Origin: Calliopum simillimum
Taxonomy: Eukaryota > Arthropoda > Insecta > Diptera > Lauxaniidae
Length of the DNA stretch: 64,000 nucleotides
Assembly (NCBI GenBank): GCA_951812925.1
Contig: OX638368.1
Coordinates: forward strand, 80,706,909 to 80,770,908
Direction: 5' to 3'
Both the position numbers and the translations under genes were made by a program. This document shows positions 1 to 13,000 of the stretch, one piece after another (within the stretch, counting starts at the first letter, position 1; the number at the start of each line of letters is the position of its first letter). The notes beneath the pieces are model-generated. The model was given only the letters and a program-made list of their open reading frames with translations, did no database searches and had not been told where the DNA came from.

Positions 1-565
1 TTTTATTTTGGTTAAATAGAACTTTTTTAAGTTTAATTAAAAAAAAATAAATTTAGGTCTTGAAGTTCTTAGATAAGCTTTTTAAAAAATCCAACATATA
101 TTTTTAGGGTTGCCACCTGGTTATTTTCTGGAATTTTGCTAAAATCATACTTTTTGTGACCTAATTCAAATTTTTATTTTTGGACACGCTCAGATAAAAA
201 CCAGGTGGCAACCCCAAAAATGTGCTGGATTTTTTAAAAAGTTTATCCAAGCGTTTTAAGACTAAAATTAAATTTTTTTTTCTAAACACATGTATGGTTT
301 AAGCAAAATTTACAAAAAAAATCAGGTAGCAACCCTTAAAGTTTTTGTATAGTTTTTAAAAAATTTATCTGAGCGTGTCCTAAAGTAAAAATTTTAATTA
401 GGTCACAAAAAGTATGATTTTAGTAAAATTCCAGAAAATAACCAGGTGGCAACCCTAAAATATATGTTGGATTTTTTAAAAAGCTTATCTAAGAACTTCA
501 AGACCTAAATTTATTTTTTTTTAATTAAATTTAAAAAAGTTCCATTTAACCAAAATAAAAATAAA
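1..565. repeat. Foldback (long inverted repeat) element, cut by the window start
   Basis: The first ~200 bases reappear reverse-complemented at about 366-565 with few mismatches, leaving a ~165-base spacer. Both arms contain the word GGTTGCCACCTGG or its complement, and the spacer carries another copy near 200. No reading frame of interest. It could be a MITE or a foldback transposon; the left terminus may lie outside the window, so no target-site duplication can be judged. Confidence 0.8.
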
Positions 566-639
566 TAACAGTTGGCAGTCCTGAAAACCATTAAAAAATG
601 TAAATTTATACATATATGTATCAATAACACTAGTTACTT

Positions 640-800
640 ATGATATTGCTACTTTTGTAACAAGTATCAAAAATTTTTAGTTACTTGTTACTTTTGTAAC
701 AAAATTTTTTTTTGATACTGATATAAAAGTAACAAGTAACTAAAAAAATGTTTGATACTTGATACAAAAGTAACAAAGTATCAGTAACAAAAAGTTACAA
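640..800. repeat. Cluster of short inverted repeats (GTTACTTTTGT / GATACTTG words)
   Basis: The words GTTACTTGTTACTTTTGT and TTTGATACTTGATAC recur in both orientations over about 160 bases, which could fold into a compact hairpin. No coding content. Confidence 0.6.
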
Positions 801-844
801 TTTTGCCCATCTCTGCCGCACCACACATGTTTCGTTGCATTCTG

Positions 845-1078
845 CTATATCTCGCAAACCGCATACTATACAAGATATTGTGATGAAATTTGGTAGAAGG
901 TGCCGAATGTGATACACTGAACAAAAAATGAGTGCCACTCCTACTTTTCCATATATATTTTATACCTCGCAAACTATACAAGCTATTTTTATGAAATCTA
1001 GTAGGAAATACAGAACGCGATGCGTCATATATCGCAAACTATACAAGCTATTTTGATGAAATTTGGTTGATAAATACC
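845..1078 (+). repeat. Degenerate tandem repeat (CGCAAACTATACAAGCTATT unit)
   Basis: The phrase TCGCAAAC..TATACAAG.TATT..ATGAAAT occurs three times in succession (about 853, 967 and 1031), with spacing shrinking from ~115 to ~65 bases. The rest of 1079-1470 shows no feature I recognise. Confidence 0.5.
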
Positions 1079-1470
1079 AAACAGAAATATCTAACTTATG
1101 CTGTTCGAAAAATTTTCGAATGTGTTTTATAAAATTAAAAATAAACTTGCGTACCCCGGTGCTACTTCATCTTTATGTATTTTCTAAATCTCATCCATCT
1201 ATGTCAACATTTTTATTAAAGAAATATGAGGTTTTTATAGGTCATTATATGTCCCGGTGCTTTTTATATGTATTTGAGGTATCAGCGTCAACTAGTTTCA
1301 GAGATATGATGATTTAGTTTTTTAGGGGGCGTGTAACCGCTCACTTTTTTAGCGTTTGATGTAGAATTTTCTAATACTAAGTTACTGTGAAAGTTTCATT
1401 AAAATCAGACCGATTTAGTTTCTGAGTCTACAAGGAGCAAATATACAAACACAATTTATTTTTTATATGA

Positions 1471-2121
1471 CACAAACCACGTCTAAACGATCAAGATTTT
1501 TTTATGGCATAAGTAATAGTAGCATAGTGAGAAAAATTACTACCAAATATTTGTTCAAAATTTAAAAAAATGGCGGAGATATGGGACTTTGAAATTTTTA
1601 GGTTAGTTTTTTTTTGAGAAGCTATAACTTTAGTTGCATTTATCCAATTCTCAATTTTATGGTGTCAAATGATTTGGCTTGAAACAGGCTTTAAAATAAA
1701 AACTAGCAAAATTTTTTTTTTATATAGTTTACACTGAAAAAAAATTTTAAATTGAGTTTCCCAGAATACGTCATTTTTGATATTTTTAATTTTCCTTGTA
1801 CAAAAAGCTACGAATGTAACTTACCAGTCCACCAAAAATTGGAGTGGGACTGCCAGTGGTTCTCCAGAAAATAAATAAAATGTAGAATCTTCCGCAATTT
1901 TTCAGTACATGTTTTTTATATAAAATTTTTATTAAATAAAATTTTCAAATGCTGAAGTTAGTTTATTGACTGTTTTTTTGCTTGTATAGTACTAATGAAA
2001 GTACCAACGCACTTTTTTCAAATTCAAATTAACGTTTAATTAATAAGTTCAAATTCAAAAAAATGTTCAGCTTAATCGGATTCCATGAACAAATTTCTTG
2101 ATCGTTTACACGTGGTTTGTA
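1471..2121. mobile_element. TIR element, family C (short copy)
   Basis: It begins with ACAAACCACGTCTAAACGATC and ends with the near complement (cttgatcgtttacacgtggt). The interior matches the longer copy at 59552-60950, including the stretches around 1530-1720 and 2018-2080. In the long copy that interior is present twice as a palindrome; here only one arm remains, so this is an internally deleted relative. Non-coding. Confidence 0.7.
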
Positions 2122-3104
2122 CCGTATAGTAGATAAACAAGATCACAGATTTTTAAATTATAGAGGTCAAACTATTTTTTGTTTCCGCACATTTAAAAAA
2201 AAAAAAATTATCAAAATTGGAGCAGTTTTGTCGGATTTTGAAATAAAATGCTCACGTTACTGTTCGACCACGGGCAAACTTTCCGTCATCATCCCTACTG
2301 GGGTATCAACAATTGCAATTACATATGCTCATACATACATACTTACAGAAAAAAACATCTCTTTATCGTGCTAGCAACAACAAGAACACAATCAACGTCA
2401 CCACACTTCGCTTTCGATTGATCTTCTCGAATTCTTCTTTACAACAACAAATACATACAGTCCACTAACGCTTTAATCGTATAATTTTGTCTTGGACCGT
2501 TTAGCAGCACATAATGGAAAAGTGCGTGCATAAAAAATAGAATTTGGGCACGACTTTTCGCCGCAACCTTGTAATTACGGTTCCTTGCTAATGCAAGGTA
2601 TGCAGCTGCTAAATGAGTCAACGTATTAAATATCAAAAGTCAGTCTTTCTTCGTCTTCGCAACCACATCATCGTCATCGGTAACATTGTCGTTATAATTC
2701 ATTAAAACTTAGAACTAAATAATAAAACTAATTTTAGTGCTTATATTTATATTAATAAAAAGATTAATATTAACTAACATAAAAACAAAACAAAAATTGT
2801 ACTATCTAAAATATCATTATCTCAATTTTTTTTTTTTTGTAAATGGACTTGCCTCATTTTCATTTTGAACTGCTCAAGTATTCAAAAAGGCTTTTTCCTT
2901 TGACGAATTATTTTATTTTTTTATTTGAAATATCAAATGCACAAATGGCAGAATTGTAGATGTTGGCATTTCTGATACTCGGCGAAGAGAAAAACACTTA
3001 AAACAAAATAGGAAGATAGTATTGGTCAATCTTTTCGTAATCGATCAAGATTTCAGTGGACATCTCCCATTTTTTTTTTTTTAATTGGAGAAAATTTAAT
3101 ATTT
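2122..3104. other. No supported feature
   Basis: AT-rich sequence with short CAACAA and CATCATCG tracts at 2380-2480 and 2660-2690. Open frames here are short with no recognisable domain. Confidence 0.4.
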
Positions 3105-3934
3105 GACATACATATTAGTGTGTATTGAAATATATGGACGAGTTTTAAAACCCAATTCCACACTCAAATTATGAAAGAAGAAAGATAAACAACTCAGGAA
3201 ACATAAATTTTTTGACTTTAAATTAAATTCCTAGCTGGCCAAATGGCCATTGTTTATAAAAACCGAGTGATTTTGCACTGGAGCCTATCTAACGGTAAAT
3301 TTTTTTCCAAAAAACACCATAGATATCGATTCGTGGTTTAAAATAACTTATGTGTGCAAATTTTCAGAGAGATCGTATGACGTGCAGGAGCGTCAGCAAA
3401 GGAATAAGAAACGATTATCTTCAATGAAACGAATACTTTTTGTACTGGAGCCTATCTAACGGCAGATTTTTTTCCAAAAAAAACACCATAGATATCGATT
3501 CGTAGTCGAAAACAACTTATGTATGAAATTTTTCAGAGGGATTGTGTGACGTGCAGGAGTGTCAGCAAAGAAAAAAAAGCACTTATTTTCAATCAAACGT
3601 TTAATTTTTGTACTAGAGTCCATCTAACGATTCATTTTTTTCAAAAGAAACTTGTGGTACTTGATTCGTCATAAAAAATAAACTATGCACCCAAATTTTA
3701 AGATTGGTGGAACGACGTGTGGGAGTGTCAGCGAAGGATTAAAAAATGGTATACAGCCATTTCATGCCAATCGTAACAAGATCTAGCACACCCCTTCCGA
3801 TTTCGCTGAAATTTGGTACATGGTTTCGTTTCATGCTTAAGCTTTGAGAAATGGCAAAAAAAAAAACTAGTAAGGGTGTAAATTTTGGCCTGGCCAAAAA
3901 ATAAATACCCTACACTGCAGTATTTTGAAAATTT

Positions 3935-4500
3935 TGCTTATATGGGAAGTGCCACGCCCTCTTGTCCGAGTACACCCAGTTTTTGTTCAGAGCTTGCATT
4001 TATAGTTTTTAGTGTCAGAGTGAAATTTAGTTGGATTATCTCAAAAAACTTTTTCAGTATAGCATTTTGAAACTTTTGCTTGTATGAGAGGTGCCACGCC
4101 CTCTTGTCCGAATTCGCTCAGTTTTTTATCAGAGCTTGCATTTATAGTTTTTAGTGTCAGAGTGAAATTTAGTTGGATTATCTCAAAAAACTTTTTCAGT
4201 ATAGCATTTTGAAACTTTTGCTTATATGAGAGGTGCCACGCCCCCTTGTAAGATTTCAACCAATTTTTGCTGAGAGCTTTCATTTATAATTTTTAGTGTT
4301 TGAGTCGAAGTTGGTTCGAATATCTCAAAAAACGCTTTCAGTATAGCGTTTTGAAGCTTTTGCTTGTATGGGAGGTGCCACGCCCTCTTGTCCGAATTCA
4401 CTCAGTTTTTTATCAGAGCTTGCGCTTACAATTCGTAGTACTTATGTGTATTGTGGTTGCATTGTCGTGAAAAATACTCCTAAAATTGCATTATGAACAT
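3935..4500 (+). repeat. Tandem array, ~142 bp unit (GTGCCACGCCC)
   Basis: The core GCCACGCC occurs at 3951, 4093, 4235 and 4377, giving an exact 142-base spacing and about four copies. Each unit also contains TTTTGCTTATATG and CAGAGCTTGCATTTATA. The same array appears in the other HINE copies. Confidence 0.85.
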
Positions 4501-4642
4501 AATTTTTGTATGGGCGGTAGGCGTGTCCGTTGACCGATTTTGCTCATTTTCAATCCCCGAGCTAACTTTGACGACGGAGGCAGTGTACCAAATTTCATTG
4601 AATTATCTTGCTCAGTTTTCCCAAAAAGTGTATTTCAACACA

Positions 4643-4718
4643 CAGCCAGCCAGCCAGCCACCCACCCAGCCAGCCAGCCAGCCACCCAGCCAGCCAGCCA
4701 GCCAGCCAGACAGACGGA
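4643..4718 (+). repeat. (CCAG)n / CCAC microsatellite
   Basis: About 75 bases of CAGC/CCAC tetranucleotides, grading into CAGACAGACGGACATGG. On the element's own strand this is the GTCY-type core microsatellite typical of DINE-1-like repeats. Confidence 0.9.
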
Positions 4719-6845
4719 CATGGCTATATCGACTCAGGAGGTGACGCTGATCAAGAATATATATACTTTTCTATACCTGCCACGCCTCCTTCTCTGCGTT
4801 ACAAACGGAAGGACAAAGTGAATATACCCTGGGTGTAGGGTATAAAAATGTTGCGATTTTTTTTGTGGCTTGTGGAGGGGTGCAAAAAGTCGAAAAATAG
4901 GTAAAATGTAACAAATTCTCCTCAAATAATTACCAATAACTTGGCCATTTCTTAACCGATTTTCATGTTTAGATCTGTTTTGGAAAGGTATTGAATAAGG
5001 CTATAAGCTCAAAATTTTTCGTAGTTGATAAAAAGTACTACATTTATTACTATTTTAGTACTAAACTACAAAAAACGTGCCCGAGTACACTTTTGTTACC
5101 TTACAAAATATTTTTTTTGGAAAGAAAAAAAAAAAATCTTTCAGTCAAAAAAGAGAGAAAATTGGTATGTCTCGAGGCTAAGAAGTTATGATTTTTTGGA
5201 AATTTAAAAAAAGTTCCGATCAGAAAATGGCCCATAGCTGGAACATTTCTTATCTCATTTTAATGTTTGGACCATTTTTAGAATGGGATTGAATCATTCT
5301 ATGCGCACAAGTAAAAGTTTTTTGTATTTGGTAAAAATTACTAAATTTGCTATTTTAGTACTAAACTACTAAAAACGCTTTAGTATCTATTTTCGACCTT
5401 CCAAAATATTTTTTTAGAAAAGAAGACAAAATTACCTTTCAAATGAATCTAAAATTTGGATGGTACCATTAATGGTATAGGAGTAATGATTTTTTGAACA
5501 TTTCAGTACATGCAATATTTCGTACAATGTAGGTTTTTTTGTAATTTACATCATTTTGAATTCCTCGAAAGATTTTGAAAATGAAATGCGCAATACGGTT
5601 ACGGCCTAAGGGAACAAAATCATGAAATTTCTGGGTCCCTGGTATGGCTTTTACATTTTGAAAAGCGTTGGAGAGTTGCGATGCAGGTGCTTCATATTCA
5701 GCAATTGCACAATATCGATAAATTATGTCGGACTTTTAACTATTTGCTCATTCGAAAGGTGCCGTGGCATCAGTTTTTTGGCCTTGGTGAGGTTTTTGCA
5801 AACTTGCTCTTGAAGTATTTCGTTTGAAGGAGCCACCAATACCATCTCATAGCCCTTTTTCGTGAGATATAGCTAAAAAGTGCCATTGTGCGTCGAAACA
5901 AATTTTTTCTATGGACGTAATCGTATTGCAGCGCAGCTTATAGCCTGATTCAATGCCTTTCCAAAACAGGTCTAAACATGAAAATCGGTTCAAAAATGGC
6001 CAAGTTATTGGTAATTATTTGAGGAGAGTTTGTTACATTTTACCTATTTTTCGACTTTTTGCACCCCTCCACAAGCCACAAAAAAATCGCAACATTTTTT
6101 TTTTTTTTGCCATTTCTCAAAGCTTAAGCATGAAACGAAACCATGTACCAAATTTCAGCGAAATCGGAAGGGGTGTGCCAGATCTTGTTACGATTGGCAT
6201 GAAATGGCTGTATACCATTTTTTAATCCTTCGCTGACACTCCCACACGTCGTTCCACCAATCTTAAAATTTGGGTGCATAGTTTATTTTTTATGACGAAT
6301 CAAGTACCACAAGTTTCTTTTGAAAAAAATGAATCGTTAGATGGACTCTAGTACAAAAATTGAACGTTTGATTGAAAATAAGTGCTTTTTTTTCTTTGCT
6401 GACACTCCTGCACGTCACACAATCTCTCTGAAAAATTTCATACATAAGTTGTTTTCGACTACGAACTGAGATCTGTAGTGTTTTTTGGAAAAAAATCTGC
6501 CGTTAGATAGGCTCCAGTACAAAAAGTATTCGTTTCATTGAAGATAATCGTTTCTTATTCCTTTGCTGACGCTCCTGCACGTCATACGATCTCTCTGAAA
6601 ATTTGCACACATAAGTTATTTTAGACCACAAATCGATATCTATGGTGTTTTTTGGAAAAAAATTTACCGTTAGATAGGCTCCAGTGCAAAATCACTCGGT
6701 TTTTATAAACAATGGCCATTTGGCCAGCTAGGAATTTATTTTAAGGTAAAAAAATTTATATTCCCTGATTTTTTTATCTCTCTTCTTTCATAATTTGAGT
6801 GTGGAATTGGGTGTTCGTTTTTCGATACACACTAATACATATATA

Positions 6846-7668
6846 TATTATATTCAGTTGTTATGGGTCTTTTCAAACATTTTTTTTCAAAAACTTGGTT
6901 ATAATGGGTGAAAGTAATCTACTATAATATTTTACGTAAAATTTTACCAGGGGTCACCGAAAAACATGCCAAATACTTTCATTTCACCAATTTTGAAAAA
7001 ATTTGATACGAACGTACTTCTATTCGTACCTCGTACTACACTTACTTCGTACTTTTTGTACCTCGTTCTTCGTACTATTCGTACGTGCTAGTACCTCATG
7101 AAAGTTCAGTAGCGACCAAGGTATCAAATAGTTGGCACCTTTACTACATAACCATTAATCGCATTGCAAAAACTCCAAAAATTGGAATCCCTAGTAAGAA
7201 CCAAAGTTTTTTTTTTTTTTTGTTTGTTTTAAAACAAGTTTTTAATTTGGGACAAATTTCAATCGGCATTTTCAATGTCAAAAAATGTTTCTACATATTT
7301 TGGATCACCTCATAGTTGACTTAAAACGGTGAAAATCTCAAAATCAATGTAGTCTTGTTACACAATACGGTTGACTGACTATTTTATTTATGGTTAATAT
7401 ACAAGTTTAATAAATAAATTACACTTTATTCATTTGTTGTACATACATTGGGTCTGACTGACCAGCTCCGTTCTATCATTTAACTGGCATAACTGTTATT
7501 TATTTGCAATATACAATCTGTATAACAATTTACTTCCTTAATAAATTCATTTTATAACCATTGCAACATAAATAAGTTTGATAGCATAAATAAGTGGCCT
7601 GTTCTACAGTTAGCTTGATTGACACCATGGAGTGAAAAATCATATTAGAATCCACACACGATTTTTAT
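6846..7668. other. No gene; contains an iterated TCGTAC cluster at 7007-7095
   Basis: Between 7007 and 7095 the words CGTAC or TCGTAC recur about eight times (ACGTACTTC, TTCGTACC, TCGTACT and so on). No coding region or RNA gene was recognised in the rest. Confidence 0.45.
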
Positions 7669-8400
7669 ACCCTACACCCAGGGTATATTCACTTTGTCCT
7701 TCCGTTTGTAACGCAGAGAAGGAGGCGTGGCAGATATGGAAAAGTATACATATTCTTGATCAGCGTCACCTCCTGAGTCAATATAGCCATGTCCGTCTGT
7801 CTGGCTGGGTAACGGCTGTGTGTGGAAAAACATTTTTTGGGAAAACTAAGCAAGATAATTCAATGAAATTTGGCGCACAGCCTCCATCGTCAAAGTTAGC
7901 TCGGGGGACACGGACACACGCCTACCGCCCATACAAAAAATATCTTAAAAATGCAAATTTTGGAGTATTTTTCACAACAATGCAACCAAAATACACATAA
8001 CTACAACGAATTGTCAGCGCAAGCTCTGAGCAAAAACTGGTCGAATTCGGACAAGAGGGCGTGGCACCTCTTATATAAGCAAAAGCTTCAAAACGCTGTA
8101 CTGAAAGCGTTTTTGAGATAATCGAACTAGATTTGACTCAGACACTAAAAACTATAAATGCAAGCTTTAAGCAAAACTGGATAAAATCTAATAAGAGGGC
8201 GTGGCTCCTCCCATATAAGCAAAAGCTTTAAAACGCTATTCTGAAAACATTTTTTCAGATAATCCAACCAAATTTCACTTAAATACTAAGAACTATAAAT
8301 GCAAACTCTGAGAAAAAACTCGGTGAATTCGGAGGGCATGGCACCTCCCATATTAGCAAAATTTTCTAAATACTGCTGTGTAGGGTATTTAATGTTTGGC
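7669..8400 (+). mobile_element. HINE / DINE-1-like element, copy B (3'-truncated)
   Basis: Begins ATACCCTACACCCAGGGTAT, carries CATGTCCGTCTGTCTGG and ~140-base GAGGGCGTGGCACCTC units, and reaches GTGTAGGGTATTTAATG at 8378-8394. The GGCCAGGCC hairpin and CTAG terminus of copies A and D are missing after TTTGGC, so the 3' end is lost. A long open frame at 7632-8000 is a by-product of the repeat sequence, not a gene. Confidence 0.75.
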
Positions 8401-9297
8401 ATTTTGAAGGCAGGGAACAGTGCTAAATTATGCGTTTAATCAATAATCGCGTTTTTGAACTTTAATGTTAGAATATCGCAAAAACCATACACGATAGAGC
8501 AATTCTGGGATCGGATTCGGATACATCAGCTACAATCAAAACAAAGAATGAATAACTACAATAGGATTCAAAAAAAAAAAAAAACAGGATATGTCTGGAA
8601 CACAATAATATTTTTTTTAAAGGAGGGTACACCAATGAGAAAAAATTTGTAACAAAGTTCGTATGACAAAAACAGTGTTTACCAGTGTAATTGCAACAGA
8701 CACTTGGTCTGACCTGAATTTTCTTTACAAACTTTTTTTTTTTGTGAGGATTCAGTTACTCAGGAAAATTTCAGTTTTTACTCTCATTAAAGTGTTAATT
8801 TGACAGTTTTAATTGTTACCATATAATGTCAAGAAACAATTACTAATATTAACTGAAATTTGCATTTTTAGAATTTATAAGGAGGAAGATGCCACATAAG
8901 CTGATGCAAGATATCAATGATAGAAACATCGAAAAGTTTTTGAGCGGCTGGATGGACAACAAAGTTCGAGCTCTTGTTTTAGAACCGAAGAATCAAACGA
9001 GACTACGATATCTATTAACTGCATATGCTTTTCGTTATCGAGTGGCTTTTGGGTATGTTAATACAATTACAAAAAAATGGTTTATCCTTTGATCTTTATC
9101 CTCGATCAAGGTAGGTATTCAAAACTGCGCTTGCTTTTGACCAGTAAAAAAAGCGAGTAAAAATTAACTTCATGGTGCGAAAATTTCGATAATTTCTATT
9201 GGCTTGCGTTACAGAAAATTACGCCAATTTATGCCAGAACAATAATTTAAAAAAAAAAAAAATATTTAACAAATATTCGTTTTAATTTTATTTATTA
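8401..9297. other. No supported gene; unassigned open frame at 8889-9092
   Basis: The frame at 8889-9092 (67 codons) has a more protein-like composition than its surroundings, containing for example NDRNIEKFLSGWMDNKV and RLRYLLTAYAFRYRVAFG, and it runs into a possible GT splice donor. I do not recognise a domain. It could be a decayed transposase piece or exon; nothing else supports it. Confidence 0.25.
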
Positions 9298-9301
9298 TTA
9301 A

Positions 9302-10004
9302 GGGGTATGAACACTAAACGCTTTAATTTCAAGTGGTTTTTATTTTATTAATAAAGAAAAATTGGCTTGACATATAAATTTAAAACTTTGTATATGTAGT
9401 TATTAATTGAAGTTAGTGCTACATGAAAAAATCTGATATTGATACAATTTGTCTCTTCTAAAACTTTAAACGCCCTTTTCACGAAACCTTTTTTTTAACC
9501 GCGTTGACAGCATAACTTGAATAGTTTTTGTCTGATCGACTTGACCCCAACGGCATTTTGTAGAAAAAACATGTCTCTACTGCAGGACGTAGCTGCTTTT
9601 TTTTTCATTTTTTACTTTTTTTTTATTAACTATTATTTACTGAAAATATAATTTTTTTTTTTTTAATCGGTTATCATTTTTTTGTAAATTGATATTTTCA
9701 AAATCCCCTACGTCAAACTATAGTCATTTAAATTTACTTTAAAAATATTTTTGGTTTTTTCCTTTTAGACGCTCCGTTTTGCTACAATGCTGTCCACGCC
9801 ACTGGGATCAATTTTTAGGCGCGTCATGTTTGACGGAGGACTGTGGGCCAACTCGATACATAAAAAAAAAATCAAATTTTTTCATGTAGTACTAACATCA
9901 ATTAATACATTTACAAAGTTTTATATTTTTATGTCAAGCCAATTTTTATTGATTAATTAAATAAAAACCGCCTGAAATTAAAGCGTTTACAGTGTTCATA
10001 CCCC
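9302..10004. mobile_element. TTAA-flanked MITE (piggyBac-like target site)
   Basis: The 703-base element has TIRs starting GGGGTATGAACACT; about 140 bases at each end are inverted copies (9302-9450 with 9860-10004). It is flanked by TTAA at 9298-9301 and 10005-10008, the target duplication characteristic of piggyBac-type transposases. The internal ~400 bases are non-coding. The TIR begins GGGG rather than the CCC usual for piggyBac itself, so the mobilising family is inferred from the target site only. Confidence 0.8.
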
Positions 10005-10008
10005 TTAA

Positions 10009-13000
10009 ATTCTTAAAAAAAGATCTTAAAAACCGCCTTATTGACCGCGCTATTTGTAAAAAATTAAAGCAAAAAATTTAAGTTTTAAATTTTTTTTGCT
10101 TTTTTGCTTTACCACTGTTAATCTGTATTTTTGTTTTATGCTTTGTACTTTGACGCTGTAATAGTCCGTTGGCCCACGCTTAAAAAAAGTATTCATGACC
10201 ACACTGCTGAGATTTCGTGTATTTAATGTTCACGTCGAGTGGGACAAATTTTAAGAGTGGGGAAGTATGGTGGTGGGACGTTTACCGTTCAAGCTATCAC
10301 AAAGTCATGGATTTTGTTTTAGAAATAAATTTATTACCACAATTTTATAGCTCTAAAAATTTTCTATAGAATGCTGTCGGAGGACTATTCGTACGACTTA
10401 AAGTTAATAAAGTATCCCAGCTAGCATTTTCGATCCCAGAAGTTTCACCTGGGAATCGCAATGAAGATTTATTCGATCGCCGGCGAGCTTGTCTTTTGAT
10501 CGTAGAAGACTCATCATTCGGGAGAAACTGTCTGGTACAGACGAGTCGCTTAGAAGATACTTCTGGGACGTGTAAGGGTGACTTCAAGTAGAAATAATTT
10601 TTTCTTTTTTTATTCTGAATCTTCATAAATTTTTATTGAATTTTATTTTAAAATTCTTATCAAAAGTTATTTTTTTTTTTTTTAAAGGTTAAAATGATAA
10701 TAATTATAAAGATAATTTTTTAACCAAAACAAAATTTTTAAAGATCGTGTAGAAAAGATAAAATTACATTGTTACAACTGTTGGCCAATTGTTTACAATC
10801 ATTGACCGTCTGGCTACTCAAAAGAAACAAAGTTTTCGAAGCACTATAAGGTTATAACACTCGGACTTCATTATCATGTGTCTATTTGACAATTGATAAA
10901 AATGTGCTCTCGTGAAAATGTCCGCTTATTATTTCCGCCCGTAAATTCTGTCTTTTGCTGTCGACACTTGGAGCTATAGAGATCTCTGCATTCCAATCCG
11001 AATGAGATGAACGACATAAAAATTCATTAGTCGAAAAAGTGAAATTTACATAACTTTAATAAAGTAAATTTAATTAGTTTTTTCGGGGAAAATTTTATAA
11101 TTCGGTTACAATGTGTTTGCCAAATGAAAAAAAGAGTTGGCGTAGTTCTGAGTCTGGTTAATTAAAAATTAATAAATCAATACTAATCTGCCCAATCATC
11201 GGACAAAAAGTTGACCAGATTGCTACTAATGTAGTGCGACCGATTAAAAATTTCATCCTCGACCAAGAGTCTAGAAACATAATTGTTGGAAGAATCAGCT
11301 TTCGACGTTCCCTTCATCTAAATGAACAAAGGCATGGAGACAGTTTCATCCACTTTGTTTTGAATGGAAGCATCTTTACTAAAAAAAAAGATAAAATGTT
11401 CTCAAAATCCTACGTTTAAATTACCATAAATTTAACTAGAAGGTTAAGACCAAAATTGCTTTGCACACTAATGAAACTTATATAAAATTTCTTTTTGTCT
11501 AAATTTTGAATATGAACAAAACATAATTAGTAATTAAGCAACTAAGTATATAAATAGATTTTAACTTTAATTTAAATTTAGTTTTTGGTTTTGTGCTAAT
11601 GTTCGGAGCGTAATATAAAGAACAATTTTCGGTACAAATGATGACCACCATACGGTAGTCAAGTATGGAAAACACAATAGAAAAGCGCGTAACAAGATAG
11701 ATTTTAAAACAGAAAAAAAAAGAAGAAAATTCTTTCCGAACATTAGAATACAACAACAACAGCTAATGTAAATTCCAATAATAATTCAATTTGCAACAAC
11801 AGCATACTCCGTAAAACTCTCTCCACATCTCAACAGGCCTGCTGTCATCGTAGAAAAAGGTACAAAAAAAAAAGTGAATAACCAATTTTTGCTCTCATAT
11901 TCAGTAAAATTATTATTTGGTTTTGTTTTGATCAGCACACTATGCAGCTTAAAATGAATTTGATAACATTAATGCATAGAGAGGATCTTATTTAAGAGTT
12001 ATCAAAGTTTGGAATTAAAGTTTATATAGTTATTTCTTTTTTTGTTTTTCCATTTAAGTAATGCTAAAATTTTGATAGCAAAAGTCAGTCTTTAAATATT
12101 TAAAAAAAAGCTAATTCTATATAATCATAACGCAAAATGAATTTCGTATGATAAGATCAAGCACTTTAACTTGAAAGTTGTTAAACTTATTAGAAATTAA
12201 AAGCTAAGAATACCGGATAATTAATCTCGTCTAAGAGAAATGCTATAAATATTTTTTTTCGCTTTTTCAATCTTTTTATTTAACCACGTAGGGTAAAGCA
12301 TTACATTATAGGTTACTAGTATATTCAAAGTGGGCTAACTATATAATCTCTTCACAAGGTTAGCAGGATGGGCCGGTGATAAAAAACAAACAATATCTAC
12401 GTTCTTCAGCCTGGTTTTTTTGGACAACTTTAAGCATCCATTTAGATAAAATATTTCAACAATTACTTTCTTTGTTTTTCTTGTTTACCGAGTGGTGACT
12501 TGCGATTTTTCATATGTAAATATTCGGTTTTCTTGTTAACATCAGACACTGCATACTATTTTAATATATGTAGCTTTCTGTCCATGTCCGAGGGCCAACC
12601 CCACACCCAACCCTGAGCTAAGACCAAATACAAATAGTTATGCAGAACCGGCTTACAGGATATGGACCTCGTTAAAAGGTAAGAAACGTTACAGACGCTG
12701 GAAGTATCTTCGTAGACTCGCCGGAAGATTGTTTGGCAAATCGTCAATAGATCGCTGAAGAGCTTTTGGGGAATTTTGAAATGCTTGTTGGAAGAGCATA
12801 ATACGAGTCGTATGTTGATCGCCAGATTTTCATGAGGCGATTAAAATATCCCCAAATGTACACTACAAAAATATCAATCAATGTACGAGTATATTTTTTA
12901 TTATTTTGTTATTTTCGAGTTTTAACAATAAATATAATTTAAATTGACCAGACAAGTTAAAAAACTAAATAAGAGTCAACACTAAGGAGTCCTTAGTAAG

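Larger units (their letters stand above)
3867..4843 (-). mobile_element. HINE / DINE-1-like Helentron derivative, copy A
   Basis: Non-autonomous rolling-circle-type element read on the minus strand. The 5' end is ATACCCTACACCCAGGG (at 4843). Its inverted match GTGTAGGGTAT lies just inside the 3' end, followed by a hairpin built on TTTTGGCC..GGCCAAAA and a terminal CTAG (3867-3870). A GTCY/CCAG microsatellite sits in the middle, then a tandem array of ~142-base units. A 5' subterminal repeat, a core microsatellite and a hairpin close to CTRR is the layout described for DINE-1/HINE elements. It has no coding potential of its own; apparent frames are read-through of the repeats. The family name is inferred from structure. 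Confidence 0.75.
3105..6845. repeat. Foldback family B: 3.7 kb imperfect palindrome
   Basis: The left arm (3105-3866 plus 4850-5400) pairs with the right arm (about 5500-6845). Matched landmarks are 3230-3300 with 6660-6740 (GGCCAAATGGCCATTG), 3410-3560 with 6410-6560, and 4870-5000 with 5940-6080. The left arm alone carries a HINE insertion at 3867-4843; the right arm shows the uninterrupted A-rich junction near 6093-6110. Fragments of the same family lie at 17930-18090 and 27970-28170. No coding capacity was seen, so this looks like a foldback-type non-autonomous transposon or an inverted duplication. Confidence 0.85.

Noticed and set aside
4493..4838. Overlapping frames rich in Pro, Ala, Ser, Gln (4493-4838)
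   Set aside because: Read-through of the CCAG microsatellite in all three frames; part of HINE copy A.
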